Of a DNA stretch of 64,000 nucleotides, positions 33,314 through 42,325 are shown one piece after another. The notes under the pieces were generated by a model, which was given only the letters and a program-made list of their open reading frames with translations, made no database searches and was not told where the DNA came from. Within the stretch, counting starts at the first letter, position 1; every line of letters starts with the position of its first letter. The translations under genes were made by a program, and so were the position numbers. The DNA is taken from assembly GCF_900167375.1 (NCBI RefSeq), contig NZ_FUWY01000002.1:248001-312000 (forward strand), given 5' to 3'. Source of the DNA: Anaerorhabdus furcosa. Lineage in GTDB: Bacteria > Bacillota_I > Bacilli_A > Erysipelotrichales > Erysipelotrichaceae.

Positions 33314-34980
33314 CACAATACATCCGATTACAAGAAGGTAATTGTCGTAACTGTTTGCGTTGTGTAAGGATATGTCCAACTAAAGCGATGACGTATATTG
33401 ATCATCAACCTAAAATAATTGAAGATGAGTGTATTTTATGTGGAAAATGTTACTCAGTATGTCCACATAGTGCAAAGAAAGTAAATAGTGATTTTCAATC
33501 GGTAAAAAAATGGTTAGAACAAAAGGAGAAGGTAGTATTAAGTGTTGCTCCTTCTTTTGTTGCGATTTGGCCAAAATTCAAACAGTTAGAAAAAGTTCTA
33601 TTAGAAAAAGGATTTTATCTAGTAGAAGAAACAGCTATTGGTGCAAAAATCGTATCTGAATCTTATAGTCAACTTTTAGTAGAAGGAAAAATGAAGAATA
33701 TTATTTCTACTTGCTGCCCTGCGGTTGTTTCACTAGTAGAAAAAGAGTATGGTGATTTGGTAGATCAACTAGCTCCAATTGTATCACCAATGATTGCTCA
33801 TGGTATTCATATCAAAGAACGATATCCTGATGCGAAAGTTGTTTTTCTATCTCCATGTATTGCAAAACAAAAAGAGAAGAATGATGAACGTTTCAATCAA
33901 GCAATTGATGCAACCATAAGTATGGCTGATTGTTTAGAATTCATTGGTAACATTGAACAAGATGATACAGAATGGGAAGACTTTGAAGGCAGTATTGCAC
34001 GATTATATCCAACACCAGGAGGTATTTTAAAAACCTTACCTCGCGAAATAAATTATAAAAAGGTAAATGTTGAGGGAGTAGAAAGAATTAAACAAGTACT
34101 TAACTCAATCCGCAATGATATGTTAGAAGGTTATTTCTTTGAGATGAGTGCTTGTCATGAGTCTTGTATGGGTGGACCTTTATTAACACATTGTGAACAT
34201 AATGAATGGTTAGGACAAAGTGTTATTCGAAATAGTGTAGACGAGAATAAAAAAATTAATGCAAAAGACCATATGAATACTTATCGAGTTCAATGGGAAA
34301 ATGAAAATATCCAAAGAAACCATCATACTGACGAAGAAATTCAAGATATGTTATACATGATGGGAAAAACAAATATTGATAAAGAACTTAATTGTGGTGC
34401 ATGTGGTTATGAAACATGTCGTGATAAAGCGATAGCAGTTTTGGATGGTAAAGCAGATCCGAAGATTTGTTTGCCGAATGCACTAGAACATGCAGAATCA
34501 ATCTCAAGTCTTATCATTGAAAATACACCCAATGGTATTATTGTTTTAGATGAAAATAGAAACATATTAGAAATAAATCCTTCAGCAAAGTTAATGTTGG
34601 ATTTAGAAAATGTCAATGTTGTAGGATTACCATTATATAGTGTCTTACCAGATAACGAGTTAATTGAATTGGTTAATACAGTTCGACGCGTTCAATATCA
34701 TCGTGCAGCATATCCTCAATATCATAGAACATTTGATCATGCCATAATGAAACTTGAAGAAGGAGATTATGTGGTCTTGATTTTAATGGACTTAACAGTT
34801 GAAGAGACAAAAGAAAAAGTAATGAAACAAATTCGACAACAAACAGTTGAAATTACACAACAAGTCATTGATGATCAAATGCGTACAGTACAAGAAATTG
34901 CGAGTTTGTTAGGTGAAACAACTGCAAAATCAAAAGTAGCTTTAACACGTTTAAAAAAGGCGATGGATGAAGATGAGTAA
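33310..34980 (+). CDS. sensory-type [FeFe] hydrogenase with PAS domain (HydS-like)
   Basis: A 556-residue protein. Residues 1-60 have two [4Fe-4S] motifs (CRNCLRCVRICP, CILCGKCYSVCP). The H-cluster domain shows STCCPAVV (about 133), SPCIAKQKEK (about 181) and ACHESCMGGP (about 280), a shortened third motif. An additional four-cysteine FeS domain (CGACGYETC, about 361-369, and a later CLP) leads to a PAS domain (about 395-505: ENTPNGIIVLDENRNILEIN) and a C-terminal helix. This matches group C hydrogenases proposed to sense H2 rather than turn it over quickly. The next gene, a PP2C-type phosphatase, overlaps it by 14 bases and is the likely output. Confidence 0.88.
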   Translation: MTQYIRLQEGNCRNCLRCVRICPTKAMTYIDHQPKIIEDECILCGKCYSVCPHSAKKVNSDFQSVKKWLEQKEKVVLSVAPSFVAIWPKFKQLEKVLLEKGFYLVEETAIGAKIVSESYSQLLVEGKMKNIISTCCPAVVSLVEKEYGDLVDQLAPIVSPMIAHGIHIKERYPDAKVVFLSPCIAKQKEKNDERFNQAIDATISMADCLEFIGNIEQDDTEWEDFEGSIARLYPTPGGILKTLPREINYKKVNVEGVERIKQVLNSIRNDMLEGYFFEMSACHESCMGGPLLTHCEHNEWLGQSVIRNSVDENKKINAKDHMNTYRVQWENENIQRNHHTDEEIQDMLYMMGKTNIDKELNCGACGYETCRDKAIAVLDGKADPKICLPNALEHAESISSLIIENTPNGIIVLDENRNILEINPSAKLMLDLENVNVVGLPLYSVLPDNELIELVNTVRRVQYHRAAYPQYHRTFDHAIMKLEEGDYVVLILMDLTVEETKEKVMKQIRQQTVEITQQVIDDQMRTVQEIASLLGETTAKSKVALTRLKKAMDEDE

Positions 34981-36157
34981 TAAGGTACATGTCGAAAGTT
35001 TTTTCAAATCATTAAATAAAAAAAATGAAGAACTTTGTGGTGATAAAGTTGAAGTAAGAAGAAATCAAGATTCTTTTATCATGGTTTTAGCGGATGGTTT
35101 GGGAAGTGGTGTAAAGGCGAATATTTTAAGTACACTGACAAGTACAATTATTTCTGAAATGATTGCATCAGGTGCTACGATTCAAGATGCTGTTGAAACC
35201 ATGGCGCAAACCTTACCAGAATGCCAAGAAAGAGGAATTGCATATTCAACCTTCACAATTCTACAAGTCTTTTATGATGGGCAAGCTCATCTTGTAGAGT
35301 TTGATAATCCTGCGACTATTTTTATTCGTAATAATCAATTAGTTGAAATGAATCGTGAAGTAAGAATCATTGGTAAAAGAAAAATTACTGATAGTACCTT
35401 CACTGTTGAAAAAGATGATGTTTTTGTTATGTTCTCAGATGGAATTATTCATGCGGGTATTGGACAAACATTGAACTTTGGTTGGGATTTACCCGAGGTA
35501 CAAGAATTCTTATTAACCTATACAAAAAATGAAGATAGTGCAAAACAAATCGCTCAAATTCTTTTAGCGAATGTAAATAATTTGTATGGTGGTAAGCCAG
35601 GTGATGATTCAACAGTCGCATGTGCAAAAATTCTTGAGGCAAAAGAAGCAAGAGTAATGGTAGGGCCACCTTTGAATGAAGAAGATGATGAAAAAGTAGT
35701 TATGAAATTATTATCTGCGAGTGGGAAAAAAGTATGTTGTGGTGGTACAACAAGCAATATTGTTTCAAGAATAACTGGAAAAGAAATAAAAATGGATGAA
35801 TTAGTTTCTCTAGTATCGGATGTACCTCCAATGGCATATATTGATGGCATTGATTTAGTTACGGAAGGTGTCTTAACACTTCAAAAGGTAAATAAGTATC
35901 TAAGTCGTTGTGTTGAAAGTTCTGAATATTTAGAAGAACTAATTCAATCAAAAGGAAAAGATGGAGCATTGTGTATGGTAAAGTTGTATCTTCAAGAATG
36001 TAGCCAAATTACATTTATGGTAGGGCGTTCTGATAATCCAGCTCATAAAGCAATTGCATATTCTACAATTTCTTTGAATGCAAAGATACAATTAATTAGA
36101 GAAATGGCAGAGAATTTAAAGAAACTTGGGAAAATTGTTTCAATCGAATTATACTAA
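34967..36157 (+). CDS. SpoIIE-family PP2C serine/threonine phosphatase
   Basis: A 396-residue cytoplasmic phosphatase. Residues about 1-225 form the PP2C/SpoIIE domain with VLADGLGSGVKAN, FSDGI and KPGDDSTVAC, including the metal-binding aspartates. Residues about 230-396 form a second alpha/beta domain without a recognised name. It is encoded with a 14-base overlap by the sensory-type hydrogenase, a pairing known for group C hydrogenases, so the H2 or redox signal may be passed on by dephosphorylating an anti-anti-sigma-like or other protein (inference). ATG 34967 follows AAAAAGG; ATG 34973 is another possibility. Confidence 0.88.
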   Translation: MKMSNKVHVESFFKSLNKKNEELCGDKVEVRRNQDSFIMVLADGLGSGVKANILSTLTSTIISEMIASGATIQDAVETMAQTLPECQERGIAYSTFTILQVFYDGQAHLVEFDNPATIFIRNNQLVEMNREVRIIGKRKITDSTFTVEKDDVFVMFSDGIIHAGIGQTLNFGWDLPEVQEFLLTYTKNEDSAKQIAQILLANVNNLYGGKPGDDSTVACAKILEAKEARVMVGPPLNEEDDEKVVMKLLSASGKKVCCGGTTSNIVSRITGKEIKMDELVSLVSDVPPMAYIDGIDLVTEGVLTLQKVNKYLSRCVESSEYLEELIQSKGKDGALCMVKLYLQECSQITFMVGRSDNPAHKAIAYSTISLNAKIQLIREMAENLKKLGKIVSIELY

Positions 36158-36162
36158 AGTGG

Positions 36163-36185
36163 AGTTCTTTAAGAACTTCATTTTT
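36163..36185 (+). terminator. terminator of the hydrogenase cluster
   Basis: AGTTCTT/AAGAACT seven-base stem (36163-36177), then TCA and TTTTT. Confidence 0.65.
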
Positions 36186-36246
36186 ATGAGTCAAATAATG
36201 ACCAAGATATCATAAATTATTATATAATAGAAGCATGGAGGGCAAG

Positions 36247-36846
36247 ATGAGAAAAGAATTAGATACATCGATTTTGAAATGGAAAAACCGACCCATTAAT
36301 TATGTTGTAGGACGAAATCGAATTATTTTTGAAACGATGCCCAACACAGATTTATGGTCAAGAACTTTATTTGGAATAGTGAAGAATGATGCGCATTCAC
36401 TCACATTTCGAATTGAACAGAATTTTACATTTTCTTGTAAAGTGAATTATCATTTTAAAGAAAAATTTGATCAAGCAGGGATGGTAATTTATGCAAATGA
36501 TGATAACTGGTTTAAGTTGTGTGTCGAATACATTGATGAGCAGCATTCCTTATTATCAACGGTGGTAACTTATCATGGCTATAGTGATGCTTCAACGCAT
36601 TCAATTGGTAGTGCAGTAGAAACAATGTGGTTTCGAGTAACACACTACTATGAAAATATCATCGTTGAAAATTCATTTGATGGAATTCATTACAAGCAAA
36701 TGCGAGTATTTCACATGAAATTTCGTGGAGATAAATTTGAAGTGGGTATGTTTGCAGCTAGTCCCAAAGATTCTTCATTTGATGTAACATTTGAAGAAAT
36801 GATTGTAGAAGATTGCATAATAAAAGAAGATTCATTTGAATACTAA
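36247..36846 (+). CDS. DUF1349 (concanavalin-like) domain protein
   Basis: About 199 residues. The chain is beta-rich and fits the DUF1349 family, which has a concanavalin/laminin-G-like fold: WKNRPINYVVGRNRIIFETM, QAGMVIYANDDNWFKLCVEY and GDKFEVGMFAASPKDSSFDV are the usual blocks. The family includes the fungal regulation-of-enolase protein 1; its molecular function is unclear, possibly carbohydrate binding. No signal peptide. ATG 36247 is chosen because GGAGGG lies just upstream, inside an earlier in-frame ATG at 36235. A TATAAT box (36223-36228) is just before. The stop overlaps the region upstream of pepT, suggesting co-transcription. Confidence 0.85.
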   Translation: MRKELDTSILKWKNRPINYVVGRNRIIFETMPNTDLWSRTLFGIVKNDAHSLTFRIEQNFTFSCKVNYHFKEKFDQAGMVIYANDDNWFKLCVEYIDEQHSLLSTVVTYHGYSDASTHSIGSAVETMWFRVTHYYENIIVENSFDGIHYKQMRVFHMKFRGDKFEVGMFAASPKDSSFDVTFEEMIVEDCIIKEDSFEY

Positions 36847-36859
36847 AAGGAGAAAAAAG

Positions 36860-38080
36860 ATGAAAGTACAAGATAGATTAATACAATATAGTAAAATAAA
36901 TACACAATCAAACCCAGAAAGTAATACAGTACCAACAACAGCTTGCCAAGTTGAGTTTTCTAAAATGCTTAAAGCAGAGATGGAATCAATTGGTTTAGTA
37001 AATGTAAAACTAGATGATCAAGGATATTTGTATGGTACACTACCATCAAATGTGGACTATGAAGTAGATACAATTGGTTTTATTGCCCATGTAGATACAG
37101 CACCAGATTTTACTGGTGAAAATGTAAATCCACGTGTTATTGAAAATTATGATGGTTTAGACATTCAACTAAATAATGAAGTTGTAATGAAAATAAGTGA
37201 TTTTCCAAAATTGGAAAAATTAAAAGGAAAAGATTTAATTGTAACAGATGGAAATACTTTATTAGGTGCTGATGATAAAGCAGGCGTAGCTGAAATTATG
37301 AGTGCTTGTGAATATTTAATTGCTCATCCAGAAATTAAACATGGAGAAATTCGAGTTGGCTTTACGCCAGATGAAGAAGTTGGACGAGGTGCTAGCTACT
37401 TTGATGTAGAAGGATTTAATTCTAAGTTTGCTTATACAATGGATGGTGGCGAAGTAAATGTCGTTGCCGATGAAACATTCAATGCTGCAAGTGTTGATGT
37501 GAGTATTAAAGGATTCAGTATTCATCCAGGTGAAGCAAAAGGGAAGATGATTAATGCGCTGAATGTTGCCCAAGAATTCCATGCATTATTTCCAAAATCA
37601 GCACGCCCTGAAACAACAGAGGGAAGAGAAGGATTTAATCACCTTACAGATATGGAAGGCAGTGTAGAGGAAGCAAAGATGCATTATATTCTACGTAATC
37701 ATGATGCTCGTAAGTTAGATCTGCAAAAAGAAGCAATGGAGTTAGCGAAAGAATATATCAATAAACTCTATGGACAAGAACTAGTATCAATTTCTATTCA
37801 TGATGAATATAAAAATATGTTTGAAATACTTAAAGATAATCCAGAACCTGTACAAATCGCAACAAAAGCTCTTAGTGAATTAGGAATAGATGTTGAGAAA
37901 GAAAGTGTACGTGGAGGAACAGATGGTGCAACATTAACATTTAAGGGATTACCTTGTCCAAATCTTGGAACAGGTGGTGGAAATTACCATGGTCGTTATG
38001 AATATTGTTGTATACAAGAAATGGAACAAGCTGTATCTTTAATTGTTAAAATTGCAGAATTAGTCGCTAGTAAGGAGTAA
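36860..38080 (+). CDS. pepT: peptidase T (tripeptide aminopeptidase, M20 family)
   Basis: A 406-residue zinc metalloenzyme releasing N-terminal residues from tripeptides. Metal and catalytic motifs: AHVDTAPD (His and Asp, about 78-85), GADDKAGVAEIM, FTPDEEVGRG and GGTDGATLTFKGLPCPNLGTG. The central lid/dimerisation domain (about 210-310) has FNAASVDVSIKGFSIHPGEA. ATG 36860 follows AAAAGGAG; an upstream in-frame ATG overlaps the preceding gene without such a site. Length and motif order are normal for PepT. Confidence 0.95.
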   Translation: MKVQDRLIQYSKINTQSNPESNTVPTTACQVEFSKMLKAEMESIGLVNVKLDDQGYLYGTLPSNVDYEVDTIGFIAHVDTAPDFTGENVNPRVIENYDGLDIQLNNEVVMKISDFPKLEKLKGKDLIVTDGNTLLGADDKAGVAEIMSACEYLIAHPEIKHGEIRVGFTPDEEVGRGASYFDVEGFNSKFAYTMDGGEVNVVADETFNAASVDVSIKGFSIHPGEAKGKMINALNVAQEFHALFPKSARPETTEGREGFNHLTDMEGSVEEAKMHYILRNHDARKLDLQKEAMELAKEYINKLYGQELVSISIHDEYKNMFEILKDNPEPVQIATKALSELGIDVEKESVRGGTDGATLTFKGLPCPNLGTGGGNYHGRYEYCCIQEMEQAVSLIVKIAELVASKE

Positions 38081-38082
38081 CT

Positions 38083-39012
38083 ATGATTTATACTTGCACA
38101 TTGAATCCATCATTAGATTATTACATGGAATTTTCTGAGGAGTTAAGTAAAGAATCTACCAATCGTAGTCAACTAGAATATTACGAAGCAGGTGGAAAAG
38201 GAATAAATGTTTCAATTGTGTTGAATAATTTAATGATACCTTCTCGTGCCCTTGGTTTTATTGGAGGATTTACAAAAGATTTCTATATTAATTTACTTCA
38301 AAAATATGAATACATCCAACCAAGTTTTTGTTACATTGATGGGCATACACGAATTAATGTCAAAATAAAAGCGAATGAAGATAGTATTGATTTAAATGCA
38401 GCAGGACCTTATATAACTGATAAGAATATGGAACAACTTATCGCAAGGTTAGAACGTTTGGATGAAAATGATATTTTAGTTTTCTCTGGAAATAGTCCAA
38501 ACTATTTACTCGACCAAGTAGAAAAGATGTTGAAGGATTGTGCCAAAGAAGGTGTACGTGTTGTACTGGATACAAATCCAAATATCATTAGCCGTTGTTT
38601 GCAATATAAACCGTATTTGATAAACCCAAGTTTTACAGAACTAGAAGAAATTACGGCATTGTCATGCGGTACACTAGAAGAGATTATCATTGCAGGTAAA
38701 CATTGCGTAAAGCAAGGTGCAAAGAATGTAATGATAAGATTAAAAGAAGGTTCTTTACTGGTTAACAAAGAAGGTGTTTATCGATCTCAACAAACTGAAA
38801 CGACAATGACAGGTATTAATACTGTGGGGATGAATGATGCAATGGTTGCTGGTTTTGTCATGAATTCACTACGAACAACAAAAGCAATTGAATGCTTTAA
38901 ATTCGCAAATAGTTGTAGTGATGCAACAGGATTTTCTAAGAGTTTGGAGATTAGAGATAAGATTAATGCAATCTATGACAACATTGAAATTGAAAAACTA
39001 GAAGATTTTTAA
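38083..39012 (+). CDS. PfkB-family sugar-phosphate kinase (1-phosphofructokinase/tagatose-6-P kinase-like)
   Basis: A 309-residue kinase of the FruK/LacC type: MIYTCTLNPSLDYYMEF start and AGGKGINVSIVLNNL substrate motif are typical. The C-terminal catalytic motif reads NTVGMNDAMVAGF instead of the usual NTVGAGDSMVAGF. The catalytic Asp is kept, but the glycine-rich anion-hole residues around it are changed, so activity or substrate may be altered. It follows pepT after two bases, with an AAGGAG site. No fructose PTS is adjacent. Likely phosphorylates fructose-1-P or tagatose-6-P, low certainty. Confidence 0.85.
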   Translation: MIYTCTLNPSLDYYMEFSEELSKESTNRSQLEYYEAGGKGINVSIVLNNLMIPSRALGFIGGFTKDFYINLLQKYEYIQPSFCYIDGHTRINVKIKANEDSIDLNAAGPYITDKNMEQLIARLERLDENDILVFSGNSPNYLLDQVEKMLKDCAKEGVRVVLDTNPNIISRCLQYKPYLINPSFTELEEITALSCGTLEEIIIAGKHCVKQGAKNVMIRLKEGSLLVNKEGVYRSQQTETTMTGINTVGMNDAMVAGFVMNSLRTTKAIECFKFANSCSDATGFSKSLEIRDKINAIYDNIEIEKLEDF

Positions 39013-39090
39013 TTATGTAAAATTATGTGTTCCTCTTGTTTATAACATCTTGTTTTGGTAAAATGATTTAGTTGAAAAGAGGTAATTCAA

Positions 39091-39684
39091 ATGAAAAAAA
39101 TATTAACTTTAGTTTTAACAGCGTTCTTATTGTTTGGTTGTTCAACTACACCTACAGGTGGGTCTTCAACTAAAGAAAAGATTGATGTTTCAACATTAAA
39201 TATCTTAGATTTAAATACTACTGATGCAGACATGAGTGGTTATACTTTATTGACAGATACAAAACATGTTTACAAAGAAATTACATTGGAAGAATCAATT
39301 CGTTTATTTGAAGAAAAAGGATCTGGTGTAATTTATTATGGGTACAATTCTTGTCCTTTCTGTCAACAAGCTGTTCCTGTATTAAATAATGCAGCTCGTG
39401 AAGAAGGTTTAGATATCTACTATGTAGATGTAATGAGTGATGAAGGAAATAGTGAAGAAGCATACAACACATTAGTTGATCACATTAAAGACTTCTTAAT
39501 TAAAGATGAAGGGGAACCAGTATTCTATGTTCCACAAGTCTTCGTAATTAAGGATGGAGAAATTGTAGGTGATCATTTAAGCCTAATTGAAAGCTATGAT
39601 ATTAGTTTAGGAAAAGATATGGATGAATCACAACGTAATGAGTTAAAGAAAATTTACATTGATATGATGAATAAACTACGCTAA
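39091..39684 (+). CDS. thioredoxin-fold lipoprotein with CPFC motif
   Basis: A 197-residue predicted lipoprotein: signal with FLLFGC (Cys17), a serine/threonine-rich spacer, then a thioredoxin-like domain with YGYNSCPFCQQAVPV (about residues 83-97) and a cis-proline segment VPQVFVIKDGEIVGDH. The surface location and CxxC suggest an extracytoplasmic thiol-disulfide role, as in bacterial accessory thioredoxin-like proteins. The next gene encodes a small cytoplasmic redoxin with CPHC. Separated from it by a terminator, so the two are not strictly one operon. Confidence 0.88.
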   Translation: MKKILTLVLTAFLLFGCSTTPTGGSSTKEKIDVSTLNILDLNTTDADMSGYTLLTDTKHVYKEITLEESIRLFEEKGSGVIYYGYNSCPFCQQAVPVLNNAAREEGLDIYYVDVMSDEGNSEEAYNTLVDHIKDFLIKDEGEPVFYVPQVFVIKDGEIVGDHLSLIESYDISLGKDMDESQRNELKKIYIDMMNKLR

Positions 39685-39696
39685 GCGTAGTTTTTT
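39674..39696 (+). terminator. intrinsic terminator
   Basis: AACTACGC, loop TAA (the stop codon), GCGTAGTT and a T-run. Confidence 0.9.
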
Positions 39697-39787
39697 ATTG
39701 TTTTAAATCGTGCTAAAATAGAGATAGCAAAGCATATCCATACTCAAAACAGTCGAATACTGCTAAACTATAATTAGAGGTGATAAA

Positions 39788-40042
39788 ATGAAAAAGATTA
39801 AAATGTTTATGTTTGATGGATGTCCACATTGCAAAAAGGCATTAGATTTTTTAGATGAATTACGTAAAGAAGATAAATATAGTCATGTAGAAATTGAAAT
39901 GATTGATGAGCATAAAGAACCAGATATTGCAAATCAATATGATTATTACTATGTGCCAACTTTTTATGTGGATGAAGTCAAAGTACATGAAGGAACTGTT
40001 ACTCTTGAACAAGTAAAAGAAGTTTTAGATAAGGCAATATAA
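39788..40042 (+). CDS. glutaredoxin/thioredoxin-like protein (CPHC)
   Basis: An 84-residue single-domain redoxin: FDGCPHCKKALDFLDEL (Cys12-Cys15), then YVPTFYVDEVKVHEG with the cis-proline. No signal peptide. Ahead of a GNAT acetyltransferase gene with three intervening bases. Probably an intracellular disulfide reductant or adaptor; the reductase partner is not evident. Confidence 0.88.
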   Translation: MKKIKMFMFDGCPHCKKALDFLDELRKEDKYSHVEIEMIDEHKEPDIANQYDYYYVPTFYVDEVKVHEGTVTLEQVKEVLDKAI

Positions 40043-40045
40043 TCT

Positions 40046-40498
40046 ATGTTTTGGCCATTTCAAAAACCAAAGTATACTGATGGAGAAATTGATTTAGTTG
40101 AAACTTATCAACTAAAAGGTAGTAAAGAAAATAATTTTATACCATCAATATGTTATGATATTCGACTACACGAGTCTAATAAAAAAGTTGGACGTTGTGA
40201 TTTGAGGATTGGAATGGATCGAGAATTATATCTTGTGGGTAATATTGGATATAGTGTAGCCAAAGAGTTTCGTGGTCATAATTATGCATACAAAGCTTGT
40301 AAGATATTATTTCAACTCGCAAAAGATAAGTATTTAATGGATCAGCTAATCATTACATGTAACCCAGATAATATTGCATCCAAAAAGACATGTGAAAAAT
40401 TGGATGGGAATTTAGTTGAAATTGTAGATGTACCCTTAGGCCATTGGTTAAGAAATCAAGGTGATTTAGAAAAATGTGTTTATTTGTACTATCTATAA
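40046..40498 (+). CDS. GNAT-family N-acetyltransferase
   Basis: A 150-residue protein of the GNAT fold. The acetyl-CoA binding helix region GYSVAKEFRGHNYAYKACKIL (motif A, about 73-93) and ITCNPDNIASKKTCEKLDGN (motif B) are typical of RimJ-like members. Substrate unknown. It follows the small redoxin gene after three bases with only a weak ribosome-binding sequence (AAGGCA), so it probably depends on translational coupling. Confidence 0.85.
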   Translation: MFWPFQKPKYTDGEIDLVETYQLKGSKENNFIPSICYDIRLHESNKKVGRCDLRIGMDRELYLVGNIGYSVAKEFRGHNYAYKACKILFQLAKDKYLMDQLIITCNPDNIASKKTCEKLDGNLVEIVDVPLGHWLRNQGDLEKCVYLYYL

Positions 40499-40512
40499 AA
40501 TCATGATTAAAT

Positions 40513-40547
40513 AAAGTGGTAGATTGCAAAATTTATCACTTTTTTTG
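40513..40547 (+). terminator. intrinsic terminator
   Basis: AAAGTGGT (40513-40520) pairs with ATCACTTT (40535-40542), with one G-U, followed by a T-run. Confidence 0.7.
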
Positions 40548-40696
40548 CGGTTTAATATAAATCATTGAGGATAAGAGGTATTGAATAGTGTAGAAATCGA
40601 GTTTTTATACTTCGAAATTCTTAAGATTTACAAAGTTTTGATAGTATTTCTAGAGAGTTAGTAGTGATTTTGCTATAATATTCACGAAGGTGTTAT

Positions 40697-42226
40697 ATGA
40701 AAAGAATCTTAAGTTTACTTTCTAATCGATTATTTATGGTTGCGATATTGATACTATTCCAACTTATTTTTATGATGACTGTCCTATATCGACTAGGTGA
40801 AATTGATCGAAATGTAAACTTTGTGTTGTTGGTATTAAGTTATATCATGGTTATTTATGTTATAAATAAACAAGGAAATCCATCATTCAAATTAGCTTGG
40901 TGTATACTGATTCTAATTGTACCAATTTTTGGTGGTATTTTTTATTTGTTGTTTGGGGATAAAAAAGTTCCAAAAGCGTTGCAAAAAAATATGTTGGCTT
41001 CAATTCAAGAATCATTACCGCTTATTAATCAAGAGGATGAGATATTAGATGATGTAGAGAAACTGAATTATTCAGCGTATAAACAATTTTCGTATGTATG
41101 GAAGAATACATACTTTCCAGTTTATCGTAATACAGCTGTTGATTACTTTAAAATAGGAGAGGAAAAGTTTGCTGCAATGGTGTCTGAATTAAAAAGAGCC
41201 AAACATTTTATTTTCCTTGAGTATTTCATTGTTGAAGAAGGTTTATTTTGGAATACAATTTTGGATATTTTAGAAACAAAAGTCAAAGAAGGTGTTCTGG
41301 TGCGAATGATGTATGATGATGCAGGCTGTGTTAGTACACTACCAGCTCATTATAAAAAGACACTAGAAGAAAAAGGGATTGAATGTGCAGTATTTAATCC
41401 ACTTAAAGCACAACTTGTTGTGCAAATGAATAATCGAGATCATCGCAAGATTTGTGTTATTGATAACCAAGTAGGATTTGTTGGTGGTATAAATTTAGCG
41501 GATGAGTATATTAATAAGGTTGTACGTTTTGGACATTGGAAAGATACAGCGGTTATGTTAAAAGGTGAAGCTGTATGGAGCTTAACAATTATGTTTCTTC
41601 AGTTTTGGAGTTATGTAAAGAAGATTAAAAATACAGATTATTTAGAGTTTAAATTAAATACAGATGTAGTTAATCATGACGGATATGTTCAACCATTCAG
41701 CGATTCTCCAACAGATCACGAAGAAGCAGGACTTAATGTTCATATGAACTTAATCAATAATGCACGTAAATATATTTATATCGAAACACCTTATTTAGTT
41801 ATTGGTTATGAGATGCAGAAAGCTCTATCATTAGCCGCAAAAAGTGGGGTTGATGTACGAATCATGACGCCTCATGTTCCAGATAAATGGTATGTTCATT
41901 TAGTCAGTCAAGCAAACTACTTGCCACTTATTCGTGAGGGTGTAAAAATTTATGAATATACACCGGGATTCGTTCATTCAAAGACAATGGTTTCAGATGA
42001 CATGATGGGTATATGTGGAACAATCAATATGGATTATAGAAGTTATTATCTGCATTATGAATGTGGTGTGCTGATGTATAATACAAAAGCATTGTTGGAT
42101 ATGAAAAGAGATTTCCTACAAACTCTTGAAGAATGTACTGAAATTACGATTGAAGATTGTAAGAATGAAATATTAATCAAACGAATATTGCGATCAGTAC
42201 TAAACTTCTTTGCACCTTTAATGTAA
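40697..42226 (+). CDS. cls: cardiolipin synthase
   Basis: A 509-residue membrane enzyme condensing phosphatidylglycerol into cardiolipin. Two N-terminal helices (about 10-30 and 38-58) with the PLDc_N pair (LAWCILILIVPIFGGIFYLL) precede two phospholipase D HKD motifs: DHRKICVIDNQVGFVGGINL (about 248) and VHSKTMVSDDMMGICGTINM (about 424). The length is typical. A TATAAT box lies 20 bases upstream. Single gene with a strong terminator. Confidence 0.96.
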   Translation: MKRILSLLSNRLFMVAILILFQLIFMMTVLYRLGEIDRNVNFVLLVLSYIMVIYVINKQGNPSFKLAWCILILIVPIFGGIFYLLFGDKKVPKALQKNMLASIQESLPLINQEDEILDDVEKLNYSAYKQFSYVWKNTYFPVYRNTAVDYFKIGEEKFAAMVSELKRAKHFIFLEYFIVEEGLFWNTILDILETKVKEGVLVRMMYDDAGCVSTLPAHYKKTLEEKGIECAVFNPLKAQLVVQMNNRDHRKICVIDNQVGFVGGINLADEYINKVVRFGHWKDTAVMLKGEAVWSLTIMFLQFWSYVKKIKNTDYLEFKLNTDVVNHDGYVQPFSDSPTDHEEAGLNVHMNLINNARKYIYIETPYLVIGYEMQKALSLAAKSGVDVRIMTPHVPDKWYVHLVSQANYLPLIREGVKIYEYTPGFVHSKTMVSDDMMGICGTINMDYRSYYLHYECGVLMYNTKALLDMKRDFLQTLEECTEITIEDCKNEILIKRILRSVLNFFAPLM

Positions 42227-42242
42227 ACTATAGTAGTTACCT

Positions 42243-42267
42243 AGCTTATGGAATCCATAAGCTTTTT
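42243..42267 (+). terminator. intrinsic terminator after cls
   Basis: AGCTTATGG, loop AAT, CCATAAGCT, then TTTTC; perfect nine-base stem. Confidence 0.9.
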
Positions 42268-42325
42268 CTTTGGATTTACCTTTTATATTATTTATTGAAA
42301 GGTAGTTCTAGTGTATAATGAATGC

